Notes: generated from the letters alone by a model not told the origin. DNA of 23,233 bases from DASWJZ01 sp964440525 (GCA_964440525.1 CAYTTC010000052.1:1-23233), one strand, 5' to 3'; positions 13,009 through 21,619 are shown, counted from the stretch's first letter. Program-made: numbers and translations.

Positions 13009-14514
13009 TTAGCCCAGCGCCTGGAGCGGCGTCGGGCCCGTATCATCTTCGGGCTCGCTCGGCGGTGGGAGGCGAAGCGGGACGATGTCCGCTTGCCGGC
13101 GCGGCTTGCCCTCTGCCACGTCTGGTGAGGGACCGGTTTGCGTGTGCGAGGATTCGAGCGCATCGAGGAACTGCGACGACCAGCGCTTGGCGCTCAACTT
13201 GCGCACGGTTTCGTTCAACGCCTGCCAGCGCTCCTTACGCTCGGCGAGCGGCATGTTCAGTGCCTGCCGCAGCTTCTCGGCCACCTCGGCAATATCATGC
13301 GGGTTGACGATCAGCGCCTCGCGAAGCTCGCCGGCGGCGCCGGCAAATCGCGACAGCACGAGCACGCCTGGATTTTCGGGGTCCTGCGCCGCCACATATT
13401 CCTTGGCGACGAGGTTCATGCCGTCGCGAAGCGGCGTGACGAGCGCGACATGGCTCGCCCGATAGAGCCCGGCCAGGCCTTTTCGTGAAAATCCGCGCGT
13501 CATGATCTGAATCGGCGTCCAGTCGAGCTGTCCGTGAGCACCGTTGATATGACCGGCGAGCTCCTCCAGCTCGCGCCGCAGCGCGGCATAGGCGCTTACC
13601 TCCGATCGCGACAGCGGCGCGACCTGCAGAAAGCTCACCTTGCCGCGACTGCCGGGGTCGTCTTCGAGCAGGCGCTGGAACGCCTTGAAGCGCTCGGGGA
13701 TGCCCTTGGAATAATCGAGACGATCGACGCCGATGATGAGTTTTCGGTCGTGCAGCCGCGAGCGAATCTGCGCGAGGCGGCCTCTCGCCTCGATCGTTTT
13801 TGCGAAGCTCGCAAAACGCTCGGCGTCGATGCCGATCGGAAATACGTCGGCGCGCAGCTTGCGGCCTTCCACTTTTATCCAGCCGCCGCCAAGCTCTTTT
13901 CCCCCGAGCTCGGACCTGAGGAAGCGTGCAAAATTGCCGCGGTCGGTCTTGGTCTGAAAGCCGATCACGTCATAGGCGAGCATCGAGCGGACGAGCCGAT
14001 GCGCGTCCGGCAAGGCGGTGATGATTTCGGGCGGCGGGAACGGAATGTGGAGAAAGAAGCCGATCGGGCCGGAAAACCCATCGGACCTTATCTGCGCGCC
14101 GAGAGGCATGAAGTGATAATCGTGCACCCAGACGACGTCGTCGGACTTCAAGAGCGGGCGAAGCCGGCTGCCGATCCGCTCGTTGATGCGCCAGAACGCC
14201 TCCCCGAAGCGGCGGTCGAAGTTTGCGAGGTCGATGCGATAGTGGAAGACTGGCCACAGCGCCTGGTTGGAGAAGCCGCTGTAGAATTCCTCGATGTCGG
14301 CGGGCGTCATGTCGACGGTCGCGAGTTGCACGCCGCCTTCGGTCTTGATCTGCAGCGGCCCGAACGTCCCTTCCTCGCTGGTCTTTCCGGACCAGCCGAA
14401 CCAGACGCCGCCGCGTTGACGCAAAACATCACCCAGGCCGACGGCAAGCCCGCCGGCCGTGCGATCGTCGTTCAGCGGTCCGACGCGATTGGAGACTACG
14501 AAGAGCCGATTCAT
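13009..14514 (-). CDS. otsA: Trehalose-6-phosphate synthase (GT20)
   Basis: The protein has 501 residues and aligns along its length with E. coli OtsA (474 residues). Matching segments: RLFVVSNRVGP, GGLAVGL, WFGWSGKT, SNQALWPVFHYR, VVWVHDYHFMPL (catalytic His), FFLHIPFPPPE, VDRLDYSKGIPERF (Arg and Lys contacting UDP), and VALVTPLRDGMNLVAKEYVA (RDGMNL aspartate). It makes trehalose-6-phosphate from UDP-glucose and glucose-6-phosphate for osmotic, heat or drying stress. The last 45 or so residues, rich in proline and acidic residues, extend beyond the E. coli protein. No otsB phosphatase gene is beside it. GGGAAG precedes ATG 14514. Confidence 0.95.
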   Translation of the reverse strand: MNRLFVVSNRVGPLNDDRTAGGLAVGLGDVLRQRGGVWFGWSGKTSEEGTFGPLQIKTEGGVQLATVDMTPADIEEFYSGFSNQALWPVFHYRIDLANFDRRFGEAFWRINERIGSRLRPLLKSDDVVWVHDYHFMPLGAQIRSDGFSGPIGFFLHIPFPPPEIITALPDAHRLVRSMLAYDVIGFQTKTDRGNFARFLRSELGGKELGGGWIKVEGRKLRADVFPIGIDAERFASFAKTIEARGRLAQIRSRLHDRKLIIGVDRLDYSKGIPERFKAFQRLLEDDPGSRGKVSFLQVAPLSRSEVSAYAALRRELEELAGHINGAHGQLDWTPIQIMTRGFSRKGLAGLYRASHVALVTPLRDGMNLVAKEYVAAQDPENPGVLVLSRFAGAAGELREALIVNPHDIAEVAEKLRQALNMPLAERKERWQALNETVRKLSAKRWSSQFLDALESSHTQTGPSPDVAEGKPRRQADIVPLRLPPPSEPEDDTGPTPLQALG

Positions 14515-14627
14515 GCCCGCTTCCCCATTGCGCTACCCAGGCAAAGCAGCGCTTCGGTGCCTAACGCTCGGCTAGGGCCGGGGTTCCCGGCGTGCGGGGG
14601 CGAGGGGAGGGGGAGCCTTATCCTCCA

Positions 14628-15539
14628 TCATGCGGCATTCACCGCTTTTATCAGCGCCTTGGTGACCGACTGTCGCACATCAAAATAGCCCGGCCACGGA
14701 TTGCCAACTTTTCGCGCCCGCTCGGGCATGGTTTTGACCGTGAAGACATTGGCCGCAGTGACCGATTTCACTTCCTCCCAGGTGATCGGTGCGGCCACCG
14801 GCGCGTTGTCGCGTGCGCGGGTTGAGTAGGGCGCGATCGCCGTCGAGCCGCGCTCGTTTCTGAGATAGTCGAGGAAGATGCGCCCCTTGCGCTTCGCCTT
14901 CGACATCACCGAGACGTAGGTGTCCGGAGCCTCGCCGGCGAGCTTTTCGGCGAAGCCCTTGCAGAAGGCTTTGACCTCCGGCCAGGCGGCGCGCCGCGTA
15001 AGTGGCGCGACGATATGAAACCCCTTGCCGCCGGAAAGCATGGGGAAAGTCTTCAGACCGAGATCGGCGAGCCGGTCGCGCAGGTCGAAGGCCGCGCGGC
15101 GCACGTCGTCAAAACCCAACCCGGCATCTGGATCGAGATCGAACACGATGCGGTCCGGCTTCTCCGCCTGATCGATGCGCGAGCCCCAGATGTGAAACTC
15201 CAGCACGCCCATCTGTACGCCGGCGACGATGCCGGCGACGTCGCTCACGTAGAAATACTGGTCCTTGGCGCCGGACGATTCCGCGATCATGACGTGGTGC
15301 ATCACATCGGGAAAGCCGCCGGTATCGCGCTTCTGGAAGAAGCACTTGGCGCCGGCCCCTTGCGGGCAGCGGACGAGGCTGAGCGGCCGGTTTTCGATAT
15401 GCGGCAGCATCAGAGCGGCGACCGCCTCGTAGTAGTCGATCAGGTCGGACTTGGTCAGGCCCTGGCCGGGAAACAGCACCTTGTCAGGGTGACTGATACG
15501 AATGCCCGCCTTCACGATTTCCGCAGCTTCGTCGGCCAT
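14628..15539 (-). CDS. ligD: LigD-type polymerase/primase domain protein (non-homologous end joining)
   Basis: The protein has 303 residues from ATG 15539 (GGAG eight bases upstream; a longer form from 15584 is possible). It is a complete archaeo-eukaryotic primase-like LigD polymerase domain and nothing else: ISHPDKVLFPGQGLTKSDLI, FHIWGS (H116), IVFDLDPD (metal aspartates D134 and D136), LSGGKGFHIVAPL (nucleotide contacts), and IFLDYLRNERGSTAIAPYS (third aspartate). It should fill gaps with ribo- or deoxynucleotides at broken DNA ends. The ligase and nuclease modules of full LigD are absent, and no ku gene lies in the window, so partners must be elsewhere; several rhizobia do carry multiple ligD-like genes. 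Confidence 0.88.
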   Translation of the reverse strand: MADEAAEIVKAGIRISHPDKVLFPGQGLTKSDLIDYYEAVAALMLPHIENRPLSLVRCPQGAGAKCFFQKRDTGGFPDVMHHVMIAESSGAKDQYFYVSDVAGIVAGVQMGVLEFHIWGSRIDQAEKPDRIVFDLDPDAGLGFDDVRRAAFDLRDRLADLGLKTFPMLSGGKGFHIVAPLTRRAAWPEVKAFCKGFAEKLAGEAPDTYVSVMSKAKRKGRIFLDYLRNERGSTAIAPYSTRARDNAPVAAPITWEEVKSVTAANVFTVKTMPERARKVGNPWPGYFDVRQSVTKALIKAVNAA

Positions 15540-16109
15540 GGCGGTCTCCAGCGGCAGACGCGACCTCTTGCGATAGCGAGCCATCGCGTCGCAAACGCCG
15601 GGCGCCGCAATTTGGCTCCGAAACGGCTGGATTGCAAAACAAGAGGGCGGGCGGAAACCGGCGCTGTCGGCAGAATCAGGAAAGGCGCCGATTGGACAAG
15701 CCAACCAACGCCTCCCTGTCAGCCCTGGTCATGTGGCTCCATGCCTTTCGGCACGCCGCCGCACCTCCTGGGTCTGAACCTGAGCGCCTCAGCGCTGAAG
15801 TCCCAGGCTCCGGCTTGATCCTTGCGGACCCCGCCGACCCATCGAACGGTTTGACCGCCGTTCATGGAGCATCGGCCCATCGGGCACGCTCAGCTTACCC
15901 AATGGCCCGCGAAGCATTCCGGCATCCGAAGAAGCCGGCGCGGGCGAGAGATCCAAACGTGATGTCCGACTTGCCTTTGCCGAACCGTCTGCCCTCTCAC
16001 AAATGCGATGCTCGCCGAAAATGCGGGGGCCGTCGAGTGCTGGAATATCGTCCTGTGTGAAGAACGGGGATTATGGGACAAACCCGCTCGGCCGGTCGCT
16101 GCGTGCCGC
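15540..16109. other. 570-bp stretch without a convincing gene
   Basis: Open frames here on both strands are short, lack ribosome sites and resemble no family I know. The base composition is still high in GC. A CCTGGG...CCCAGG pair around 15767-15808 encloses the palindrome CAGCGCTG and could form a hairpin. It probably contains the promoter of the LigD-like gene at its left end and the downstream region of the small secreted protein gene at its right end. Nothing else can be supported. Confidence 0.5.
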
Positions 16110-16403
16110 TCAGAAATTGTCGTCGAATCTCTCGCGCTGTCTGCAGACGTAGCCGACCTGGCAGGAGGGAGAATCGAGCGTCCGTGCGATTCCGGGCTCC
16201 GTCACCTCGCCGGGCAGGCAGAAGGCGTTGGTGGCCACGAAGCGGTCGTAGGTGAACTCGCCGGTCGAAAGCACGATTGCGCCGGCGCGCGCCACGGTCG
16301 CTGCCGCCTGGCCGCAGGACATGGTGGTGGTCGACGGCCGCGCCTCCGCGACGGACGTGCTCGCCAGCGTCACCGCCAGAACCGAAAGAACCAGTCTCGA
16401 CAT
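16110..16403 (-). CDS. Small exported protein of unknown function
   Basis: The protein has 97 residues from ATG 16403 (GGAG eight bases upstream). It has a clear Sec signal peptide (MSRLVLSVLAVTLASTSVAEA, likely cut at AEA before RPS). The mature part contains four cysteines (MSCGQAAATV, AFCLPGEV, SPSCQVGYVC), probably two disulfides in the periplasm. The sequence looks like a small conserved hypothetical protein of Hyphomicrobiales; I know no function. It is 137 bp after the cytosine-deaminase-like gene on the same strand. Confidence 0.75.
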   Translation of the reverse strand: MSRLVLSVLAVTLASTSVAEARPSTTTMSCGQAAATVARAGAIVLSTGEFTYDRFVATNAFCLPGEVTEPGIARTLDSPSCQVGYVCRQRERFDDNF

Positions 16404-16539
16404 CGATGCGCTCCATCCGGTGGGAAATTCCACAGGTCTTGATGCAATGTAGCACGCGGGTGGCTCGGCAGGCGTTTCGTGGGCGCAGGAATTTGATTGC
16501 GCCGCGACAACCCTTGTTTCGTCCCGGAGCGAGAAAAGC

Positions 16540-17829
16540 TCAGGCTTTCGGAAAATAACTGGCCGGGTCGAGCGCGTCGGGCCGGCCCGGCAGATCGAGC
16601 GATGTGCGCTCGGCGGGCGTCTCGGCGATCACCTTGCCGCGGCGGATGACGAAAAGCCGGCGGGCGCGGAGCCGGATTGCCTCGATCGTGTCGTGCGCCT
16701 GGAGCACGACCATGTCGGCATTGTTGCCGACCGCGAGGCCATAGCCCTCAAGCTGCATGATTTTCGCGGGATTGGTGGTCACCGCTTCGAAGCAGAAGCG
16801 CATCGCCTCGCGGCTCGTCATCTGCGCGACGTGGAGGCCCATATGCGCCACGTCCAGCATGTCGGCGCTGCCCAGCGAATACCAGGGGTCCATGCAGCAA
16901 TCCTGGCCGAAGGCGACGTTGATGCCGTAGGCGCGCATCTCCGGCACGCGCGTCATGCCGCGGCGCTTCGGATAGGTGTCGTGGCGGCCCTGCAGCACGA
17001 TGTTGATCAGCGGATTTGGAATTGCATGCACGCCCGCCTCGGCGATCAGCGGCAGGAGCTTTGAGACGTAGTAATTGTCCATCGAATGCATGGAGGTGAG
17101 GTGCGAGCCTGCGACGCGGCCGTTGAGGCCGAGCCGCTGCGTTTCGAAAGCGAGCGCCTCGATGTGACGCGACAGCGGGTCGTCGGTCTCGTCGCAATGC
17201 ATGTCGACCAAAAGCCCGCGCTTCTCGGCAATCTCGCAGAGCGCCTTCACGCTTGCCGCGCCGTCGGCCATCGTCCGCTCGAAATGCGGAATGCCGCCGA
17301 CCACGTCGACGCCCTTGTCGAGCGCGCGTTCCAGATTTTTCGCAGCGTTCGGCGAGCGAAAATATCCGTCCTGCGGAAAAGCGACGAGCTGCAGGTCGAT
17401 GTAGGGCGCGATTTTTCGCTTCACTTCCAGAAGGGCGTCGACGGCGGTCAGCCGGTCGTCGCAGATGTCGACATGCGTGCGGATGGCGAGAAGCCCCTTC
17501 GACACGGCGAGGTCGCAGTAGCGAAGCGCCCGCTCCATCACCGCTTCCACGGTGAGGAGCGGCTTCAACTCGCCCCAGAGCGCAATACCTTCGAGCAGCG
17601 TGCCGGATTGATTGAGGCGGGGGATGCCGAGCGACAGCGTCGCGTCCATGTGGAAATGGCAATCGACGAAGGGTGGCGAGACGAGGCGACCGGTGGCGTT
17701 GATGATGCGGCCGGCGTCCGCCGAGATGCTTAGCTCGATGGCCGCGATCTTCCCGCCGGAGCATGCGATGTCGATGTTCGTGCGGCCGTCGGGGAGGGTG
17801 GCCTTGCGGACGATCAGATCGAAGGTCAT
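16540..17829 (-). CDS. codA: Cytosine-deaminase-like amidohydrolase
   Basis: The protein has 429 residues and aligns closely with E. coli CodA (NQSGTLLEGI, THVDICDDRLTAVDALLEVK, DLQLVAFPQDGYF, VVGGIPHFERT, DMHCDETDD, GSHLTSMHSMDN, NPLINIVLQGRHDTYPKRRG, DPWYSLGSADMLDVAHMGLH). Metal histidines are H58 and H60 in VDCHFHMD; the Gln, Glu and His of the CodA active site are conserved. CodA's FGHDDVFDP is here FGQDCCMDP: the metal aspartate (D310) stays, but His312 becomes Gln and specificity residue Asp314 becomes Cys, so the substrate may be another aminopyrimidine, purine or related cyclic amidine. It follows the nucleobase importer and probably belongs to the same operon, 133 bp downstream of the last permease across a repeat. 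Confidence 0.85.
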   Translation of the reverse strand: MTFDLIVRKATLPDGRTNIDIACSGGKIAAIELSISADAGRIINATGRLVSPPFVDCHFHMDATLSLGIPRLNQSGTLLEGIALWGELKPLLTVEAVMERALRYCDLAVSKGLLAIRTHVDICDDRLTAVDALLEVKRKIAPYIDLQLVAFPQDGYFRSPNAAKNLERALDKGVDVVGGIPHFERTMADGAASVKALCEIAEKRGLLVDMHCDETDDPLSRHIEALAFETQRLGLNGRVAGSHLTSMHSMDNYYVSKLLPLIAEAGVHAIPNPLINIVLQGRHDTYPKRRGMTRVPEMRAYGINVAFGQDCCMDPWYSLGSADMLDVAHMGLHVAQMTSREAMRFCFEAVTTNPAKIMQLEGYGLAVGNNADMVVLQAHDTIEAIRLRARRLFVIRRGKVIAETPAERTSLDLPGRPDALDPASYFPKA

Positions 17830-17849
17830 CGTGTTTCCAGGGAAAGCTT

Positions 17850-17954
17850 CTGGGTCCTCGGGTCTTCGCTTCGCTCCGCCCGAGGATGACGCGTCTTTTT
17901 CTGCAACCTCTCATGGTCATCCTCGGCCGAGCGGAGCGAGAGCCGAGGACCCAG
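17850..17954. repeat. Long imperfect inverted repeat (interspersed palindrome)
   Basis: Left arm 17850-17890 (CTGGGTCCTCGGG ... CCGAGGATGAC) pairs with right arm 17916-17954 (GTCATCCTCGGCC ... CCGAGGACCCAG) with a few mismatches over about 40 bp around a 25-bp centre. Each arm is itself partly palindromic, as in the 7971-8077 element, with shared GTCAT/ATGAC ends. It occupies most of the gap between the second permease and the codA-like gene and may attenuate or stabilise the transcript. Confidence 0.8.
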
Positions 17955-17962
17955 GGCAGCCA

Positions 17963-18904
17963 TCAGCGCTCCTCCTTGCGGAATGGAACGAGGAGCGCCG
18001 CGGGGGCGCGGGCGTTGCGCGAGACGAGCGCCATGGCGACGATGGTCATGACAAAGGGAAGCATCAGAAAAACCTGGTAGGGCAGGTTCAGCACATTGTG
18101 CGCCTGCAGGCGGAGCTGCAAGGCTTCGAGCGCGGCGAAGAGGAGCGCGCCGGCGGCGCAGCGCCACGGGCTCCACATGCCGAAGACGACGAGCGCCACC
18201 GCCACCCAGCCGCGCCCCGACACGACGCCGAAGGTGAAGGCGTTGAACTGCGATATGGTCAGGAACGCGCCGCCCATCCCCATCAGCGCGCCGCCGATGA
18301 CGAGCGCCTGCGTGCGCATGCCCCAGACGCTGACGCCGGCGGCGTCGGCGGCGCGCGGGTTCTCGCCGACTGTGCGAAGGTCGAGGCCCCAGGGTGTTCG
18401 ATAGAGCAGCCAGGCGGTCGCCGGCACCGCCAGCAGCGCGATGTATGTGAGCGGCGCCTGGTTGAAGAGCACCGGTCCGAGGAACGGAATGTCGGAGAGA
18501 GGCGGGATCGGCGTTGCCCGGAACGGCACGATGTTGGGCGGCGAGCTCGGCTGCCCGAAGACCAGCCGGTAGAAGAAGAAGGCGAGGCCCGAAGCCAGCA
18601 GCGTCGTGCCGATGCCGGAGACATGCTGGCTCACGCCGAGCACGACAGTGAGGAAGGACATGAGCAGACCGGCAGCCGCGCCGGTCGCGAGCGCGGCCAA
18701 AACGCCGAGCCAGAGGCTGCCGCTGAAATAGGCGGCGGTGAAGCCGGTCATGGCGCCTAAGAGCATGATCCCTTCGATGCCGAGATTGAGGACGCCCGAG
18801 CGCTCCGAATAAAGCTCGCCGAGCGTGGCCAGAAGCAGCGGCGTCGATATGCGGATCAGCGCCGCGAAGAAACCGACATCGAAGAGGGTTGCGAAAAGGT
18901 CCAT
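17963..18904 (-). CDS. Nucleoside/simple-sugar ABC transporter permease (BMP system, second permease)
   Basis: The protein has 313 residues and multiple membrane segments. It belongs to the permease family working with BMP-type binding proteins (YufQ/NupQ-like). Recognisable segments: PLLLATLGELYSERSGVLNLGIEGIMLLGA (near N terminus), GTTLLASGLAFFFYRLVFG, and TVGENPRAADAAGVSVWGMR, the coupling-helix region. It forms the importer channel with the preceding permease. Its ATG (18904-18902) follows the TAG of the upstream permease with no gap, and its GGAGGGAG ribosome site lies inside the repeat-encoded tail of that gene. Confidence 0.92.
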   Translation of the reverse strand: MDLFATLFDVGFFAALIRISTPLLLATLGELYSERSGVLNLGIEGIMLLGAMTGFTAAYFSGSLWLGVLAALATGAAAGLLMSFLTVVLGVSQHVSGIGTTLLASGLAFFFYRLVFGQPSSPPNIVPFRATPIPPLSDIPFLGPVLFNQAPLTYIALLAVPATAWLLYRTPWGLDLRTVGENPRAADAAGVSVWGMRTQALVIGGALMGMGGAFLTISQFNAFTFGVVSGRGWVAVALVVFGMWSPWRCAAGALLFAALEALQLRLQAHNVLNLPYQVFLMLPFVMTIVAMALVSRNARAPAALLVPFRKEER

Positions 18905-20104
18905 CTAGGCTCCCTCCACCACAGTGGAGGACCCCTCTCCCCCCTTGCGGGGGAGAAGTCCCCCGGTTGAACCGGGGGAAGAGGGGGGCAGGACACCGCT
19001 GCGGCCTTCCTCTTTCCCCCCTCCCTCACCCTCCCCCGCAAGGGGGGAGGGAAGGCGCGTCACCTTCAGCCGATAGGCCGCGAACAACCTTCCCGCCACC
19101 ATGCTCACCAGCGCTACGCCCTGGATCACATCGGCGAGGTAGATCGGAACGCCGGTCGCGCGCGCCATGGTGCCGGCGCCGTTGAAGATGATGGCGAAGA
19201 ACAGCGCCGCGGGGATGGCCCCGAGCGGGTTCAGCTCGGCGAGCGTGGCGATGACGATGCCGGCGTAGCCGTAGCCGGAGGAGAGATCGGAGGTCACCTG
19301 AAAGCGGACGCCGCCGACTTCGCCTGCACCCGCCAGCCCGGCGAGCGCGCCGGAGACGAGTGCCGCGATGAGGATGACGCGTCCGACCTTCATGCCGGCA
19401 TAGTTGGCGGCGGCCGGGTTATGCCCGACGGCGCGGATCGAAAAGCCGAGCGTCGTGCGGGCGAGCATCCACCAGACGACGATCGCGGCGACGAGCGCCA
19501 GAAGCACGCCGAGATGCACGTTGAGGAACGGCAGCACCGGAAATTCCGCCTCGGGGCGGATCGACGGCGAATTCGGATAACCGCTCTTCGGATCGCGCCA
19601 CGGGCCTTCGAGCAGTGCCGTTACGCCGTAGAGCATGATGAAATTCAGAAGGAGCGTGGTCACCACGTCGTCGACCTTGAGCTTGACCTTCAAGAGAGCC
19701 GGCAGCAGCGCCCAGAGCGCGCCGAACAGCGCAGCGGCAATGATCATCAGCGGCACCAGGCTGAAGGCCGGCAAGAATTCGCGCTCGCCGATGAAACAGG
19801 CAGCGCAGGCGCCCGCCATGAGCTGTCCCTCGGCGCCGATGTTCCAGAACTTTGCGCGGAAGGCGACAAGCACGGCGAGGCCGGTGAAGAGCAGCGGCGA
19901 CGCCTTCACCAGCGTGTCCTGGACGTCGTAGCCGGACTGAAAAGTGGAGAAGAGGAGCAGCTTGTAGGCCTCGATCACGTCTGTCCCGGTAAGCCAGACG
20001 AGTCCGCCGCAGAGCACCAGCGTGACGATCACCGCGCCGATAGGAATGAGGATCTGGAGATAGAGCGGCGTATCCTGCCGCCGCTCCAGGCGCACGCGGA
20101 TCAT
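18905..20104 (-). CDS. Nucleoside/simple-sugar ABC transporter permease (BMP system, first permease) with repeat-encoded tail
   Basis: The protein has 399 residues; the family is usually about 350-360. The body is typical (YufP/NupP-like): ASPLLFTGLAVLVAFRAKFW, NIGAEGQLMAGACAACFIG, VDDVVTTLLLNFIMLYG, IRAVGHNPAAANYAGMK, and a final LADVIQGVALVSMVAGRLFAAYRLKV. The last 51 residues (about 349-399; SPLAGEGEGGGKEEGRS, PPSSPGSTGGLLPRKGGEG) are low-complexity and encoded by a GC-rich palindromic repeat, so they are probably an unstructured cytoplasmic addition. ATG 20104 overlaps the ATPase stop (ATGA on the minus strand), showing coupling. Confidence 0.92.
   Translation of the reverse strand: MIRVRLERRQDTPLYLQILIPIGAVIVTLVLCGGLVWLTGTDVIEAYKLLLFSTFQSGYDVQDTLVKASPLLFTGLAVLVAFRAKFWNIGAEGQLMAGACAACFIGEREFLPAFSLVPLMIIAAALFGALWALLPALLKVKLKVDDVVTTLLLNFIMLYGVTALLEGPWRDPKSGYPNSPSIRPEAEFPVLPFLNVHLGVLLALVAAIVVWWMLARTTLGFSIRAVGHNPAAANYAGMKVGRVILIAALVSGALAGLAGAGEVGGVRFQVTSDLSSGYGYAGIVIATLAELNPLGAIPAALFFAIIFNGAGTMARATGVPIYLADVIQGVALVSMVAGRLFAAYRLKVTRLPSPLAGEGEGGGKEEGRSGVLPPSSPGSTGGLLPRKGGEGSSTVVEGA
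18908..19060. repeat. GC-rich palindromic repeat translated in frame
   Basis: This block contains CCTCCAC/GTGGAGG arms (near 18915-18929), CCCCCGG-TTGAA-CCGGGGG (about 18960-18979) inside wider CCCCTCT/AGAGGGG arms, and the unit CCCTCCCCCGCAAGGGGG at 19029, which recurs at 21712. It codes for the last 51 residues of the first permease and supplies the ribosome site of the second. It is the kind of mobile palindrome usually found between genes, here captured without breaking the frame. Confidence 0.8.
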
Positions 20105-21615
20105 GCCGCCCGTTCCTCGACACCCGCCATCAAAAGCCCGACGCGCTCGACCGTCGCCTCGGCGATCGCGATATCTGCCATGATGCGCCCGCGGTACATG
20201 ACCGCGATGCGGTCGGAGAGGGCGAAAATCTCCTCCAGATCCTCGCTGATGAGGAGCACGGCCCCGCCGGCAGCGCGAAGCGCGAGGAACTGGCCGTGGA
20301 CGAATTCGGTCGCGCCGACATCGATGCCGCGCGTCGGCTGCGCCGCGAGCAGAATTTTCGGTTTTCGGGCGAGCTCGCGGGCAAGTAGCGCCTTCTGCAA
20401 ATTGCCGCCGGAGAGCGTGCCCGTCCGCGCCTCCGGGCCGGGCGTGCGGATGTCGAATTTTTCGATCTGGTCGGCGGCAAAGCGTCGGATGGCGGCGCGA
20501 TTCAACAGTCCGTGGCGGCTGAAGGGCGGGGTGTCCACAAAGGGCAGCGCCATCGATTCCGACAGCGGCAGCGCGGCGATCATGCCGGTCGTCAGCCGGT
20601 CTTCCGGGACGCGGCCGACCTTCAACGCCTGCATGCGTTTCGGCGAGGAATTGGCAATCACCTCGCCGGCGACCGACATCGTTCCCCGCTCCGGCTGCAG
20701 CACGCCGGCGACGAGGTCGGCAAGCTCGCGTTGACCATTCCCGGATACGCCGGCGATGCCGACGATCTCGCCGGCATGGAGCGCAAGTGAAACATCATGC
20801 AGAGGCACACCTGCGGAGCCGGCGACGGAGATCCGGTCGAGCACGAGGAGCGGCGCGCCCGGCGCCGAGGCTGGCTTCTCCGGCGGCACAAGATCGCGGC
20901 CGCACATCAGGCGAGCGAGCTCCCGCTTCGACAGGCTGCCGCCATTTTCCCGCTCGGCGACTACCCGCCCGTGGCGCATGATGGTGATACGCGTGGTGAC
21001 CTCAAGCACCTCTCCAAGCTTGTGCGAAATGAAGATCACGCCCATGCCCTTCGACGCCATCGAGCGCAGTGCGCGGAAGAGGCCGTCGGCCTCGCGCGGT
21101 GTCAGCGTGGCGGTCGGCTCGTCGAGCACGAGGATGCGGGCGCCGCGCACGAGTGATTTTGCAATCTCCACCCGCTGCTGCTCGCCGACAGAAAGCTCGC
21201 CGACCAGGCGGTCCGGATCGAGATCGAGATGATAGTCGCGCCTGATCGCGGCTAGGCGTTCGATCGCTTGCGGGCGCGAGAGTCGGCCGTCGGGACCGGC
21301 CTTTCCGACGAGCAGGTTTTCGAGCGCCGTATGACGCGGCACGAGCTCGAAATGCTGATGCACCATGCCGATACCGAAATTCAGCGCATCGGCGGAATTG
21401 CGGATCGAAACGGCCCGGCCCTCGACTTCGATCGTTCCCGCATCGGCCGCGTAGGCGCCGAAGAGGACGTTCATCAGGGTCGTCTTGCCGGCGCCGTTCT
21501 CGCCGAGCAGGCCGAGGATGTCGCCGGCGTTCAGCGTGAGGTCCACCGCCTCGGCGGCCTGCACCGCGCCGAAGCGCTTGGAGATGCCGCGCATAGCGAC
21601 GAGGGGAGGTGACAT
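20101..21615 (-). CDS. Nucleoside/simple-sugar ABC transporter, double ATP-binding protein
   Basis: The protein has 504 residues with two fused ATPase domains, as in the BMP-linked and ribose-type families (YufO/NupO-like). The first domain is canonical: GENGAGKTTLMN, the MVHQHFELVPRHTALENLLVG segment typical of this family, signature LSVGEQQRVEI, and LVLDEPTATLTPRE. The second has the usual degenerate Walker A (GVSGNGQREL), signature LSGGNLQKALLARE, and LLAAQPTRGIDVGA, so ATP hydrolysis is probably asymmetric. It energises uptake by the two permeases. It follows the binding-protein gene by 128 bp of repeat and overlaps the first permease by four bases. Confidence 0.93.
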   Translation of the reverse strand: MSPPLVAMRGISKRFGAVQAAEAVDLTLNAGDILGLLGENGAGKTTLMNVLFGAYAADAGTIEVEGRAVSIRNSADALNFGIGMVHQHFELVPRHTALENLLVGKAGPDGRLSRPQAIERLAAIRRDYHLDLDPDRLVGELSVGEQQRVEIAKSLVRGARILVLDEPTATLTPREADGLFRALRSMASKGMGVIFISHKLGEVLEVTTRITIMRHGRVVAERENGGSLSKRELARLMCGRDLVPPEKPASAPGAPLLVLDRISVAGSAGVPLHDVSLALHAGEIVGIAGVSGNGQRELADLVAGVLQPERGTMSVAGEVIANSSPKRMQALKVGRVPEDRLTTGMIAALPLSESMALPFVDTPPFSRHGLLNRAAIRRFAADQIEKFDIRTPGPEARTGTLSGGNLQKALLARELARKPKILLAAQPTRGIDVGATEFVHGQFLALRAAGGAVLLISEDLEEIFALSDRIAVMYRGRIMADIAIAEATVERVGLLMAGVEERAA

Positions 21616-21619
21616 AGCC

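Noticed and set aside
15632..16060. Plus-strand open frame of 142 codons in the gene-free stretch
   Set aside because: No ribosome site, no recognisable family, and an amino acid composition typical of random GC-rich translation.
19421..20734. Open frame of 437 codons on the plus strand across permease and ATPase genes
   Set aside because: It overlaps two certain genes on the other strand, and its composition (runs of R, A, H, D, E) is that of a GC-rich antisense frame.
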